Counted from the stretch's first letter, positions 1 through 12,991 are shown. The stretch: DNA of 58,172 nucleotides from Zygnema cylindricum (GCA_037447655.1 JBBHKE010000493.1:90638-148809), one strand, 5' to 3'. Notes: generated by a model not told the origin, from the letters alone. A program made the numbers and translations.

Positions 1-83
1 TTTTTAATAAACCGATAGCAAATAAAACACAGGGGAGAATTAATTTGTCGAGATTTAGATTACCAATTCTTGTTTGCCTCCAG

Positions 84-1774
84 ACATCACCGAAGAAGTA
101 AATCTACATTTTGTGGCGTTTGTCAGTGTTGAAGGCGAGTTCAAACATTTCTCCTTCCCCCCCTCTTTTTTATTTAAATGCACTAAGTTGACTTTTTCCT
201 TTCCACCATTGTTGTGGTCTAAATTGCTTTCTAATGTCCAATCTCAAGCAATTCCAAAGCATTGGCTTGTTTGTTTAAAAGATCGAACGAAAGTTGAAGT
301 TTTAAAACATTGTAATGGTTATGTTTTTGAAAGGTGGAACAATTAAAAGGTCAAAATGACGTTCAGGCTTTTAGAACATCATACATGTTTAGAACGAGTT
401 TCATGTTTCTGAGCAACTATACTTTTCATCTCTAATATAATTTATTACATAATTTGGTTGTGTAGTCATTAAGCACCATTCATAACGTCACGTCATTGAG
501 ACGTAAATTATTGGTTTTGACACTAAATTTGTTCTATTATTATTAAGTCCCTAATTCTAATAGCAATCATATGTGTACTCTATTGATCTTCCGGTTTTTT
601 TTCCTAAATATCTTTTCTGGGTTTTTGTTCTTAACCATTAGATTTAGAGCTGTTTAATTAAGAGGGGACACAAAATAAACGATAGCCAAATAATTTTTCC
701 AAAAATTCTTTCACAGACCCAAATATTCTTTCCAATAACTATTTTTAAAGTACTACTATAAACCTTTTGAAGGAAACACCATCAATATAACCATCAATAC
801 ACTTGGGTAAATTAACCTCGTTGCATTCTTAAAAACCTAAATGTTTTTCGATACGTTTGTCCAAAACTTTGTTAAAAAAAGGTCAAAATTTCACTTGCGC
901 AGATGGAAGTTGTTTATATCAACTTTTAAACATTTGGTTATTTGCATTGTTTTTATTTATGAAGATCCCTTTTCTCTACTATTGGGAATCTTATGTGGGA
1001 TTGTTAGGTGGACTATATGAATTGGATGGGTCCAAACCATTTCCTATTTACCATGGACCGGCAAGCTCAGAGGATTTGTTACCGGTATGTTCTTTTCTTT
1101 TGGAAAACTTTAAACCTTCGAAAACTCTGAAAACTTTGAAAAACTTTGGAAAACCTTAAAAGTGAAAACTCTGAAAACTTTGGAAAATCCTAGAAAACCT
1201 TGAAAAATTCTCACTGATTTCTTAAATATGGATGTTAGGGCAAGTCTTGTGGCATTTTTTTAGTCGGGATTTTGGTCTTTGGAATAGATTAGCCAAATTT
1301 ACGGCACGTTTTTGAGCAAATAAATGGAAACTTTTGGGAAAATCGTGGCTAAATTATAAGTTAATTGTAGCGTGCGAGGGATTGAGTACAACTTTATTTC
1401 ATATATTTTATGCATCTCTCTCTCCCACCCTCCTCCCGAGCAGTTTTGTTGCTTTGTTGTTCTTTGGTTTTTCTACTGCCATTGCTTCTTTAAGTATTTT
1501 ATATGTAAGTTTTCTGCCAAAAAGAGGCTTTTTTTTCACTTTTGATAATAAGATGAAATTTCTTGTTGCATGTACTGTCAAGGAATCAAAGTTTTTTTTA
1601 GGATTTTTTAGGCTTTTTTACTGTTGTCAGTTCTTGGTGCCACTTTGATGCCCCTTAATTTCTCTTTTTTTTTTTGTGATTTGACAGGCAAGTATCAAAG
1701 TGGTACAAAATTTCATGGAGAGGAATCCGGGATCATTGCAGTTTAACTTAATTGCAATGTGTGGAGAATCGTAA
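84..1774 (+). CDS. UCH3: Ubiquitin C-terminal hydrolase, UCHL3-type (peptidase C12), 3' part; 5' end outside window
   Basis: Three exons: 84-134, 1008-1084 and 1688-1774 (stop TAA 1772-1774). They join in phase and read DITEEVNLHFVAFVSVEG, then GLYELDGSKPFPIYHG and ASSEDLLP, then ASIKVVQNFMERNPG and FNLIAMCGES. This is the C-terminal third of a C12 ubiquitin hydrolase. The LHF histidine and the ELDG aspartate are the family's catalytic His and Asp; the catalytic Cys would lie upstream of the window. The family removes small adducts from the ubiquitin C-terminus in cytosol and nucleus. The first visible intron (135-1007) starts with GC (AAG|GCGAGT) rather than GT. The second (1085-1687) is GT-AG. 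The last exon ends at the usual UCHL3 C-terminus with no extension. The gene converges with the ZIFL-like gene. I am sure of the family, less sure of the exact UCHL1/UCHL3 subclass. Confidence 0.9.
135..1687 (+). other. Introns of the UCH gene
   Basis: Intron 135-1007 is AT-rich with a GC donor and an AG acceptor at 1006-1007. Intron 1085-1687 ends in a T-rich tract before ACAG. Around 1100-1205 there is a run of short imperfect repeats of the type GAAAACTTTGAAAA. I see no other gene inside them. Confidence 0.7.
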
Positions 1775-3078
1775 TTCTTCAGTATCGACCTCGTTTTTTT
1801 TGGCAATTTTGATACTAATCGACTCTCTGGAATATTGTGTTGTTGATACGGCAAAAATTTGACTAAGAGGCATTTTGTGTAAATATTTGCTCGAGTGGGA
1901 GATAAAATCAAATTCTTTGTACATTGCTTAAAAGTTTTAGACTTCAAGTTTCCACTTTTTTGAAAACATGTATTGGTGATCAGATGTAAAAGATACAGGA
2001 TTTATAAGCTATGAATTTGTTATGTTGACCGAAAATTTGTATGGGAAATTTGTTGTAAATTTTGGGCTGGAGTGTTTTTCGTTTCCATATCATTTGGGAA
2101 GACAGATTAGTGATATGCAAAAGATTTTTTTTTTTTGTCTGAGGAGTTAACAAGGTTTAATCCAGGTTTTCTGGTGCTTTCGAAACTTTTTCCGAAATTT
2201 TTTCCACAACTTCATGGAATGGTTTCAGAAATTGTTTTTCCTGAGACGGGGGTTCATTTTTTTTACTAAAGAAAGGAATTATGGGCCAAATTATGTAGCC
2301 TTATGGTTATGGTAATGAATCAAGGATGCTATCGTCACCCACAAAACCATATTCTCAGAATAATACTATTCATTATTCGGAATATAAAACACTGTCATAA
2401 CTTCCAATAGATTGCGAGGGAAGAATAACAACTTAAAAAATAGTTAAAAAACAATGAATGCCTCAAATTCCCATAAGAAGATACCGAAAGAAAAGATATC
2501 AAGAGACAATTGCTGTTCAAAAAAACTGGCATCATACACATTTGTATGTGTTTCACAAGGTAAAAATTAATCATCGCTCTGGCGGCTTTGGAATAATGTC
2601 ATTATCGAAATAAATATTTTACACCTGGTCTTTAATATCCCAATTTCACATTACTGGAAAGGAGATAATACTCCACTATATATGGACGACTCAATCTATA
2701 AAGTGGAGCAAATAAATACACTATTGGAAACTAACTAAACAAACCCTTTAGAGAATTGACTGTACATAAATAATATAGACTTTATATAACATATTTGTAC
2801 AACACTCAGTGCCTATTCAGACCTCGAGCCTTAAACAGGGAATGGTTGGAAACTATACAAGAAACGAACAGATACCACTATAAAAAATCTATCCAAAACA
2901 GAATACATCTTTGACATAATACAATATATTTTTTATTATTTCTGAGACATTCCCTCGAGCTTATTTGCTAATTAATGACAAGAGAAAACCTGCACAAGAT
3001 TATAACCTAATCCTCTCCCTTCCCCTTCTCGAAACAAGAACCTTTCGTCAAAATTTTCGGAGGAAATTATTAATACTC
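1775..3078. other. Convergent intergenic region, no gene seen
   Basis: AT-rich sequence between the stop of the UCH gene and the stop of the ZIFL-like gene on the other strand. It must hold both 3' UTRs. I found no other coding segment, RNA gene or repeat here. Confidence 0.6.
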
Positions 3079-5450
3079 CTACTCGAGACCAGAATCGTCG
3101 AGCATAAATTTCCGATGATCGATTGATTGGGGGAGGAGAGTCGTGAGAACCATCATAGCGAGACATAATATAACCCACAAACACCAATAAAAGTGAAAAT
3201 CGAAAGGGAATAAGTGTTGGGAACTAATACTCCAAGCGTAGAGGCAAGCTCCTGCAATCGGGGCCAAGCTCTGAAATAACATACTGACAGTTTGACTCAT
3301 TCCATTCACAGACCCGAGAAACTCGGGATTTCGAACACTATTGTTGATAGCAATCGTGACCGAGGTGAAAGCCGTAGCACAAGTTACTCTGTAAAAAAAA
3401 GTACAGTACAGTACAATACACCGTGAACCGCTCTTAGTGTTAATAACACTATATCGGCGCCCCTAAATTGCGACGTTTGAACCGACAACATAACTTAAAT
3501 CACAATAAAAGAAAAACATATGTTGGAACATAATGTAAGGGAGTATAAGGAACAATCCATAATTTACAAGAATCTTTTATTAGGCAAACTAATTTCCAAT
3601 CCAGGTGATTTTTTTCAACGGTTAATTAACCAGAAATTGTGTCACTATTATTGTTAAAGTTTGTCCCGCCTATCAAACTTGTTTTTTTCTGTGCACATTA
3701 GTGAGATTTGTCATCAAAATATTACTGCGACGACTATATTGATATTACAGACCAATTATACAACCAATTACAATCAATCAATCATCGGAAGGTAGAAGTC
3801 TCCTTTTCAATTATTCATAAAGAAAATCCAAATATTGTACACATAGGAAAACGAGTTTAAAACGACATTAACACCAATTAATGATACATGGGTTACAGCC
3901 TTTAGATAGATTATTTTAGAGCCTTCAATTCACTTTATAGCTTTCAGGTAAATTAAATTACGACCTTCAATTCACTAAGCTACAAGGAAAGTAAATGATG
4001 TTCTTTATTATCGATGTGAACAGAATTAGATGAGATAAGTGTTGATTATATTGAAATAATATTCAGTACATTAGCATAGAGATGGAAAGGACGAGGAAAA
4101 ATGGGTACATGCAGTGCGTATAATTTTTGGGATTAAGTTCGGAAATATGTGGCTTATTAGAACTTCCAATTCAAATTACATTCGCATTTAACCTCTACCA
4201 TACTCGATTCAAATAGAGCATCGTTTGAAATAGTTTAGTATAAACCTTAAAACTTAAAGCTATAATTAATTACATAGAGAAGAGTACATAGACCCTTCTG
4301 TTGAAAGGAAAACGATCTCAAAATAAACAGAAAGGAAAAAAAAAAAAGAGAGACTTACCCTCGAACCATCATGATGATGACGCCTCCAGCAAGTAATCCC
4401 TCTTTCGAGGGAAAGAAACGAAGGAGAGGAAATCCTCCCACAATAATCATTCCGAAAAGGGACCACCGAAGAGAATTGAGAGTTCCGAGTCGATTTGCTA
4501 TCGCAGGGTAAATAAGCATTTGATATGGAATCTGTTTAAATAAAGAATAACGGGAGAAATAAAAAAAGGAAAGGAAGGGGAAAATGACTAATGAAAACAT
4601 GGAGACTACCTCCATATCTTCTTTCTCCATCAAACGGAGAAAGATGTCAAATCAAAATGTTGTTTCATTACACACATATTTCATTTCTTTAGTAATAAAC
4701 ATTTTAATTAACATAATTATAACTCGATTATACTAACAGAATAATAGTTATTCTACTAATACAATAAATAAAACACAAGTAAAAAAATATACCAGAGCAA
4801 GTCCAGAAGCTGCCTGAATAAATCCAATTTCTGATGTACCGATTTCCAGTCCTCCAAAAGTCCAATTAGTGACACACCATAAAGGAAACACCTGGAAAAA
4901 AAAAGAGCCACATAATCCAAAAATATTTAGAAGAAACACATCAGCTGAGAGGTCAAAACCTCCGTTACTACCTTCTTCAGCTGTCGTTTTCAAGTTTTCA
5001 TATTTGTAAGGCCATAATGGAAGAAACAGAAGAAAAGAGGGTGGGGACAGAAAGGAAAGACTCACATCATTTTGTGAAGTGCAAGCAAATCCAAGCAAAG
5101 AATAAATCATAGTCGAAATCACTGCATCAAATGAGTAAAAAAATTGGTTAATTGATTGGGTATCAATGTCATTTACTCGGGAGTACAAACATCATTTAGT
5201 CGATTGATTTTAAAGCCATTTAATAAATCTGGTATAAATGTCACTTAATTAACTGGGCATAAAAATAAAAAATAACTTAATCAATTGAGTACAGAACGCG
5301 TGTGTGGCATTTAATCAACCTGGAATAAACCTCTTTTCATCAATTGGGTGCAAATGTCAGTTAGTCGTTACATGTCAGTTAATAACAAACACAGCGTTAA
5401 ATCTCCATCAGGAAGTATCTACAACTGTCATCATACCATTACTTTTCCCT

Positions 5451-5542
<92 letters not shown>

Positions 5543-8500
5543 TCATGTAGTCTTTCATCACAATACAACAACAAATTGTTTCTTTTTCTCTGAATCGTAC
5601 CTGTTTCACGATGAAAAAAGACAGCTTTCCACCACCTAACAGATTGTTCATCTTGTCTCGACAAACTTCTGTCCTCTTCTCCCCCTCGACCGCAAAGCAA
5701 AACCACCCATGGAGCCATAATTCTCCAAATTCCTTCTCTCTTTTCTCCTTTCGAAATCAACGGCTCGGATAAAAAAGGATCGGTTTTCACATGACTCAAA
5801 AGTTGCCCTTTAACTACGACAGAACTTCCAAAACTTTTCGTCTCACTGGTTCCTCCTTTACTACAACCGGCTTCTTCAGAAATTTTTAAAGAAGCCGCTG
5901 GATCCAAAATCGTAGAAGATTTCACCCTGCCCAACGTTTCGGGCAGGGAAAAATAAAGCAGTCCCAGACTGAAAAAAGAAAGGGAAGTAAGAAGAATACA
6001 GGGAAGGGCAAAAGGAAAGTAGTATAAAAGACTACCATGGGGAACAAACCAGCTGTATTTTTCTCCCGGTTGAGATAAAATGCCTCCCAAAGCAGGTCCT
6101 GAATCCCCCAAAAAAGGAAGGAAAACAAGTGCGGAAAAGGTCAACAAAGAATTAACACTGAGAATATGGTCAAGGGCAGAGAAGAAAGAGAAAAACAATG
6201 AATTAAGTACTTCAATCCTATGAAAGAAGGTGAAAGATGTACTTCAGTAACATGGAATCCAAAACTATTTTACTTCAATTTCATGGAAAGTAAGTCATTC
6301 AAGAACGAGTACCAAGCGAATAGTTGAAGGCAAAGAGTTTTCTTAAGGTACTGAATGCTGAAATAACGTATTGTTGCACAATGGTTCTTTAGATGTAAGT
6401 TTTTTTACATGAAACTGATATTGTAATTTTGAATAATGTGACTTTAAATGTAAGTTTTTTTTTCATAAAACTGAAGTTAGAGAAGCGGTGAAAAAAACTT
6501 ACCCAATAGGAGGCCAATTCCCCAACTAAGACCGATAACTGCAAAACTGCGCAGACAAAAATAAAATAAAATCTTATCAGGTGTTTCGAATGAGATTCAA
6601 GAATTAAGAGAACTCATTTGTTCAGCAAATTTTCTCAACCAGACGAAAAATTACATGAGAATCTTCTCAAGGAAGAGAAAGCTACTTCCAGAAATTATTC
6701 TCTTCTCCCCCCCCCCCCCCCTCCTCCTCTTCCCTCTCCCACTCTTCCCCCTCCCCCTCCCCCTCCCCCTCCCCATCCCCTCCCCCTCCCCCTCCCCCTC
6801 CCCCTCCCCCTCCCCCTCCCCCTCCCCCTCCCCCTCCCCCTCCCCCTCCCCCTCCCCCTCCCCCTCCCCCTCCCCCTCCCCCTCTCCCCCCTCTCCCCCC
6901 TCTCCCTCCTCTCCCTCCTCTCCCTCCTCCCCCTCTCCCTCCATCTCTCCCCCCTCTCTCTCATGTTCTTGTCAATCCCTCCACCGTTTTCAGAAAAAAA
7001 TGACCATCACATTTCCTCGTGGTTCCTTTGAATAAGCGTACTTAAATAAGTATATGTAAGGTCTTCCCATACAAAAACCACAAAAAAGTATGTTATACAT
7101 CACTACTAATTCCACAATTCATTTCCAAACAAAATCAGACATGTGCGACCGGAGAAATACAAGTTCGAGAGGGAAAAAAATGAAAAACATTAAAACTTAC
7201 CCTGCGGCTTGATTACTGGTATCGCTCAGTTCAGCGACCACCCTGGATAAATGCAAGGAGAAAAAAAAGGGGGACAGTAGAAATAGTTAAGGAAGACAAG
7301 GAAATTAAGTGAAAGGAAGTAAAGTTGAACAAGTAAAGTCAAATGCGTCGGAAGGAGTTAACAGAATGTTACTACAGTGGCTTTATGTGTCTTTTACGTT
7401 TAAACAACATGAGTAAATGTACGGATTTCCCGAAAAAATTACTCACATTCTCATAGGAGCGTCAATACAAACATTCTATGCAAAAACCTCATCGATAGAA
7501 ACAATGTCACAAGCATGGACTGAATGCCATTTTTCAACATATAAGATAAGCATTTTTTGCAGACCAGTTTACTTAACAAGTTCGGTTTACACTGTAAACT
7601 TCTTTTCCCTAGCTACATTGCTCACCGTATTAAGTGTAACTTTCGTTAACAAGTTTATGGTTTGTTTTAACAACAATACTCCACAATAATGGTACACTTC
7701 TCTAAAATCAAGTGCATTTCACTTTCACTCATGTGTTGTGCCATACAAGTTGACATAGTTCACTTTAAAAACCATTGGAGAAGACCTCGTATTTAAATAG
7801 TGTGGACCACACAAGTGGTAAGATATGGTTTATTATCCATTGGAGAGCCTGGAAAAATATATCCTTTTCCTCCAAAAACTTGTGGCTAACAAGTGTAAAA
7901 TAAAAGTCACATCAATATATTGGGCTTTATCTTTGAGACCAAAAATTTGTTAACTCTAATAGGAGTCTGCTTAATACAAGTAATAGTTTTGAATAAAGGT
8001 TTTAAAAATAAAATTTTAAGATTTCTTTTAATAGCTCCTACAGTTTACAGAAACTCACAGAAGTAGCTTACGTTTTTCCAACAGGATAAATACCGCTAAA
8101 AAGCCCGTTGCAAAACCGAGCCACCATGGCTATGGGGAGAGAAGGACTGAAGCCAAAAATAAGAGCTGTGACACCACTTGTAAAAGTACTAAAAAGTAGT
8201 ACCGGTTTTCGACCTATGCGATCCGACGCTCCCCTGAAAAAAAACAAAAATGATGGAAAACAAATCTATACATTGTCATTGAAGCTCCCGCAAAGGGGAA
8301 TACATTTGTAGAAGAAGAGAAAGGACGGAAAGACAAGAGATATAAAAGAAAGCATTACCCCATACGTGTTTCTTTCGCGAACTGAGGAATTGTGATCAAA
8401 GAGAGATGATACACCGATACTCGACTCTCTCTACAGATGAAAAAAAAGTTATGAATAAAGATAATCAAAAATACCATTAGCATATACTACTGCAGGTTGA

Positions 8501-9626
8501 CATCTCGACAACCTGCCTAGGCTTCAATAAAACTCAAACAGCTGTGATCAACAATGATTATAATTCAACAATGATTCTCCCAGTATTCAACAATGTAGCT
8601 CTGGTTCCAGCTACTTAAGAAGGTGTGAGTAAACCTTAAGAAATACTTCATCGTTTACAACAACTTTAGTTCTACACTTACCCCCAAAAACCTGAAGACA
8701 GAAGTACTCCAAGATAATATGAGCCGGCGATATATCCAGCATAATAACTGGGAGAGTGGAAAAGAAAAAGGCAAACCAAAAAGGGAAAAAAAAGGGGGGG
8801 GATACATGAGATGACTAACTTGTAGACGACAATTACCATCAGCTGAAATATCGTCAAGCTCATGCAATTGTATTGGAGAGAGTGGGGAGGGGTTGGGAAG
8901 GAGGAGGAAAAGGGCAAGGGAGGAAATCAAACAAGCATCATAACAGCGATAGAGATTTAATCATCTTCGTATCCAATGATTGTAATACAGCTTCTACTCT
9001 TCAGGTTATGATACTATGGGGAAAAGTATATAGCTTTTGTATATGAAAAGGTCAAACCGCAAATATCGGTTTACCATTTTCTGTGATTCCTACTACTTTT
9101 TACATTTAGAGAAAGCTTGACCGAAAAAGCTCTCAAACTAACAATATAGTTAGTAGATACTCTTTTAATACTTTTAAACTCTTAACAATCTCCGAAGACT
9201 TCAAATATTTAGAAATTCAAACATTTTCCGGCTCTGCCAATTTACCCAGTGATTAGAATCATGTAACTTACACTTAAAAAATAAAAAAAAACAGTATATA
9301 TTCAACATGTACAAACGTATAAAACATATATATACTCAAAAATATAAACATATAAAAATACATGTTCCCTCATTTGCGCGAATTCAGTGTTCCAGGGAAG
9401 CCGGTACCATGGTAACATTAAAAGAATCAGAAAAAAAAAGGCACAAAAATATTTACCCTAATTTGCGTGGATCCTCAGTCACATGGAAACCGGCCACCAT
9501 GAGAGGCGTAAACGGATACAGAACAGTTTCACAAAGAGCCGCAGTTGTGTACATTACGGAAATTGCAAACATGGAACCTTTCGGAGAATTGCGAGAACCA
9601 TCGCGACTTTTACACAAAGAATCCAT
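3079..9626 (-). CDS. ZIFL1: Major facilitator superfamily transporter, ZIFL (zinc-induced facilitator-like) type
   Basis: Ten exons on the minus strand: 9626-9457, 8747-8682, 8233-8072, 7242-7201, 6546-6503, 6098-5601, 5121-5066, 4891-4793, 4531-4359 and 3388-3079. All introns are GT-AG, all phases match, and the total is 1620 nt (539 aa plus stop). The ATG at 9626 gives MDSLCKSRDGSRNSPKGS before the first helix. Landmarks in order: the helix around LYPFTPLMV, YYAGYIAGSYYLG, MFS motif A (GASDRIGRKPVLL, residues about 80-92), WGIGLLLGPALGG followed by LSQPGEKY (the signature best matching ZIFL proteins), LPETLGR at the end of the N-terminal half, a ~110-aa hydrophilic central loop, then the C-terminal half ending TLLPQSIDHRKF and SGLE. 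Known ZIFL proteins are proton-coupled carriers at the tonoplast or plasma membrane, linked to Zn, K or auxin handling. The substrate here cannot be read from sequence. Intron 6 carries a (CT)n microsatellite and intron 4 a (CCCCTC)n tract. Confidence 0.9.
5461..5539. repeat. (CT)n microsatellite
   Basis: About 40 uninterrupted CT dinucleotides, inside intron 6 of the ZIFL-like gene. In the gene's sense strand this is (GA)n. It creates spurious long open frames on both strands. Confidence 0.97.
6700..6963. repeat. Pyrimidine tract with (CCCCTC)n core
   Basis: A 260-bp almost pure pyrimidine run. Its core at about 6746-6885 is a 6-bp repeat of five C and one T. It lies in intron 4 of the ZIFL-like gene, so the transcript carries a long GA/GGGGAG run, about 150 nt before the acceptor of the 44-nt exon 5. 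Confidence 0.95.
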
Positions 9627-11440
9627 TCCTGTTTCTCTAAAATTTCTAGAAGTTTTACAACAAATGATAAAAGCTACTCCCTTTTTTTATGCAATTTTAT
9701 AAATTAGAGATATTGTCATAACAATTTTATCCTCTAGTGTAAAGAGACGGACAATATTTCACAGCAACAAACAGGAACCCTAAAAAATGAAAAGGTACTA
9801 TTTTTTTACTTGACATAAACATGACATGAAGAAATGACAAGACAAGAAACTACTTAGAATTTTTTTGAACTTTTAAAATGTGTAACTGGTTCAATAAGTC
9901 AACAACACTACAATAGTGATGAAGAGAATCAGAAACAAACAAATCTGGTAGGGATCGCACACTTGCGAAAAAGTACAGTACTGTACGAATTACAGTGGCA
10001 GTAAAGTAAACTGAGTAAAGTGCAGTACACTACAGTACAGTACACCGTGAATCGCTATTAGGGTTAATGTTTTTTTTGCCATTTAAAACATATTTTCTAC
10101 GTGTACACTTGTCCGATTTTCATTCTGAAACCGCCAATCGTAAGCTGAAAATTTTATCTTTCAAACGCAACCGTCAGATCCACAATCCGATATGTGTGTA
10201 CGGAGAAAGATGTTTGAAGTGGCGAAAAAACTATTAACCCTTATAGCGATACACGGTGTACTGTACAGTACTGTGAACGGATATCGTACACCTATTGACG
10301 TGAAAAAAATCGTATACATCGGCATTTGGGACCTTCGAAGGTTACCGTGGAGCCATGTCATTATTACATGTGGAATCTACAGTACGACAAAAATGGTGCA
10401 CACCACCAAGTATACTTCTACAAACTTGACCGTATTTTGCTTTGAATTTGAGAAGCTTTCCGCGTTATCTCCGTACAGGTATTAATGACAGGACGAGGTG
10501 GCGTTAACTACAGGTCGTACAATCTTACATTTTCGACGTACAATCATAAGGTACAAAATTAAACCCGTACAGCTGCAGAAAAATCAGTACAGTACATTTG
10601 CTAGTGTGGGAACCCTATGAGCCAATAAAATAAGGATGAAAGATCTCTACAAGTCAACTGAAGAGTTATTTTTTCTTTTTTTAACCCCTTTGTACCTTGA
10701 TGGTTTTTTCCATCTCACATTTTGAAATAAAGATTTTCCAACTGAGGAGAGGAGGAATGACAGGAAAAGATACGTCATAAATGCTGAAGCGGTGAGCTTG
10801 CGAATCGTGGAATCGAAAAAACGATAATGAGCAAAGCCACATACTGACAAACGGAATCCAAAATCAAACTGAACTACTGTACTGCCAGGACGACAAGCAC
10901 ATAAAAATTGTAGACGGCATATAACCATGTACGGATGAATTGAGATATTTGTTCAGTAATCAGCTCAGAACCATACTACAGTACAGTACTGTAGTCTCCT
11001 GCAACTGAACATTCTTATCATTATGACGAATAAATTGAAACAATAAGGGTGTGCCAGCGCAAACCCCAATATTTGTTGGAAACAAGAGAGTCCACAGTAC
11101 ATTAGACACTTCAATTTTAGTTCCGGTACACTACGCCAATCGCTATTAGCGTACAGGTTTCTTTAGCGTATAGGAATAATTACAGTGATCTACGCTAATT
11201 TGGAATTTTAAGATTTTCAAAAAAACCATACATTCTAAGGGTGACGTTCCACCAGGCGAAAAGTGGCGTAGTTTACAGAAATCCGCGACCCTCCGTACCA
11301 AATCGTACCGCCTATTTTGTTTTTATACAAAAAAATACATTACAGAGAATCTTGTCGATACTCTCCGAAGGTCTTGGAGGTAAAAATGGTCGTCGGATGT
11401 TCATCTGCGAGGAGTTCGCTTCATATTTTTCTGTAACTGT
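9627..11440. other. Upstream region of ZIFL-like gene; MITE and repeat debris, no gene
   Basis: This holds the likely promoter of the ZIFL-like gene, then one palindromic MITE (10043-10258). Short palindromic motifs such as GTACAGTACTGTAC recur near 9973-10040, 10258-10275 and 10978-10992. At 11130-11180 there is TIR-like sequence (CCAATCGCTATTAGCGTA), suggesting a damaged relative of the TA-flanked MITEs. Confidence 0.5.
10043..10258. mobile_element. TA-flanked palindromic MITE (family 1), copy 1
   Basis: Starts TA|CACCGTGAATCGCTATTAG and ends with the reverse complement pattern CGATACACGGTG|TA. The whole 216-bp element is a long imperfect hairpin: the left internal block (CACTTGTCCGATTTTCA, then CCGCCAATCG) is mirrored by the right block (CCGATATGTGTGTACGGAG). 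The TA on each side is consistent with a Tc1/mariner-type target duplication. No coding capacity. Confidence 0.85.
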
Positions 11441-11465
11441 CAACCCACCTCGAGGAGGTGGGTTG
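11441..11465. repeat. Perfect short inverted repeat CAACCCACCTC / GAGGTGGGTTG
   Basis: An 11-bp arm, 3-bp centre (GAG) and 11-bp arm. It sits exactly at the left end of the 0.86-kb direct repeat. Sequence to the left (about 11420-11440) is also loosely complementary to the first 25 bp of that repeat, so this is the tip of a larger, decayed foldback. Confidence 0.8.
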
Positions 11466-12321
11466 GCAAATACAGAAAAAATAAATCGTGATACGCTGGA
11501 CGATTAAGCTACGTGTCATGATGGAAAACAACGAAAATTCTTAAGATTTGCACATGACATGCGCTTTCCAAAATACAACCGAAAATAAAAAAGAAATTTC
11601 GTAACATTCCCTCGCCACGCTATTTTTGGTAACTTTTGTTCTTCACACTATTTCTCTCAAAGGACTTTCGTTATGTTCGAAATTTGAAACCTTAAAAAAT
11701 GAGTTGGCATACAAGCTGGCGTCTGCAAAAAGTAAAAAAGTTTTGTCGTATGGTTACTTCGTACGCAAGTACTTCGTACGCAAGTCAAGATTTGAAGTTA
11801 AGTTTGTCGGTGCTAAAAATCTGAGAGATATTCAATATCGGATCGTAGCTTGCGTGGCGCCAGTCAATTTAGAGCACGTGGCTTACAAACTCTACGTGAT
11901 GGAACATCGACTCAGGTAACATTCCATTAGGCGGTCCCAGTAAATGTACGGACAATTCTACTGACAGCGTTTAATAGAAGTCCGCTCCATTATGTCGGGC
12001 CAGTAATAAACCTTCCTCAATTATGATTGGCGCCACATAGGTTAGAGTCCAGATTCTAAAAATCTTAAAAAAATCTACAAACGGAATATCTGTACGGAAT
12101 ATCTGTACGATCGGAGGTAGTTAATGATTCGTACATAAAGTTTTCGACCAGATTTTGATTTTGAAAATTGAAATCTAAATTTCAAAACGGAATTGCAAAA
12201 GGGCGAGGCAAACTTTGAAGGTCGCGGCAAACTTTGAATGTCGGTGGATGTCAGACGGAGCGTGCGAGGATATTTTCAACATGACATGCATTCACCGTGG
12301 CAGGCGACACATGGCTTGTAC
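11453..12321. repeat. ~0.86-kb dispersed direct repeat, copy 1
   Basis: Matches 18172-19023 in the same orientation over its whole length. Landmarks shared by both: the start GGAGGTGGGTT, AAATCGTGATACGCTG, TTCGTACGCAAGTCAAG, CAGGTAACATTCCATTAGG (one G inserted in copy 2) and the end GGCAGGCGACACATGG. The copies differ by scattered substitutions and small indels, such as a ~20-bp length difference near 12200. Both contain a short open stretch (residues like KSRFEVKFV and NLRDIQYRIVACVAPVNLEHVAY) conserved between copies, which may be a relic of an element-encoded protein. Confidence 0.85.
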
Positions 12322-12399
12322 GACGTGCACGCCTGTGATCGCTTGTTCAAAGTAGATATTATTTTGCTTTTTCACGTGTACCAATGGTAATGAATGGCA

Positions 12400-12455
12400 A
12401 TCATCCAGTGGGCCCCAACTCTCCTCGCGAGGAGAGTTGGGGGCCACTGGATGAT
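12400..12455. repeat. 56-bp near-perfect palindrome with no spacer
   Basis: Each arm is 28 nt with one mismatch, centred on CTCCTCGCGAGGAG. It lies just beyond the right end of repeat copy 1 and is the centre of a larger, asymmetric inverted arrangement: GTAACATTCCATTAG at about 11917 recurs inverted at about 12645-12660. Confidence 0.9.
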
Positions 12456-12991
12456 GTGCGCGATTGCTTCGTGGATCTCAAAAAGTGAAACATCCAACGG
12501 TCAAGAATTACGCCTACATCATTGGAGCTTCCGGACAGCTTTCCTGTAACGGTGTTTCGTCTGAAAACAAAAATTTTAGGGTACGGCTATGTACGGCACT
12601 ATACGAAAACGTACGTCGTCCAGTAACGAACCCCACTTTTTGTCTAATGGAATGTTACCCTCATAGCCTATGCCTACCGGAGCATATGTAACTTTTTGCC
12701 CATTCTGATGATTTTCCAAAAACTCAACGGAAAACAGGTCTTGTTCACACCAAAATTTTGGCACGTAACTCCGATTGAAGGTGTCCTGTGACACTTCGCA
12801 TGCTTTGACGACATGAAACAAAGGCGCGAAAAAAAACGTGCAGATTTTCAACGACGACGGTGGCTCAAAAGTCTTACAACTTTTTCGCGCGAGAACAATG
12901 AAGTAGTTGTTACGATGTTAGTCAACTTTTCGGGTTACCGTTGGCCTATTTCAGAGAAAGACGCAACTTTTACCCTACTTCTATATCCGGC

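Noticed and set aside
5431-5640. Long open frames on both strands through the (CT)n block
   Set aside because: They arise only because a dinucleotide repeat has no stops. The real exon on the minus strand ends at 5601 with a good donor.
6618-7035. Four overlapping Pro/Leu-, Ser/Pro- or Gly/Glu/Arg-rich frames
   Set aside because: All are translations of the (CCCCTC)n intron tract, with no conserved sequence.
8359-8430. Possible extra ZIFL exon (LITIPQFAKETRMG with a GTAATG donor)
   Set aside because: Exons 8747-8682 and 8233-8072 join directly in phase and give the expected FWGGASDRIGRKP motif, so an exon here would disrupt motif A.
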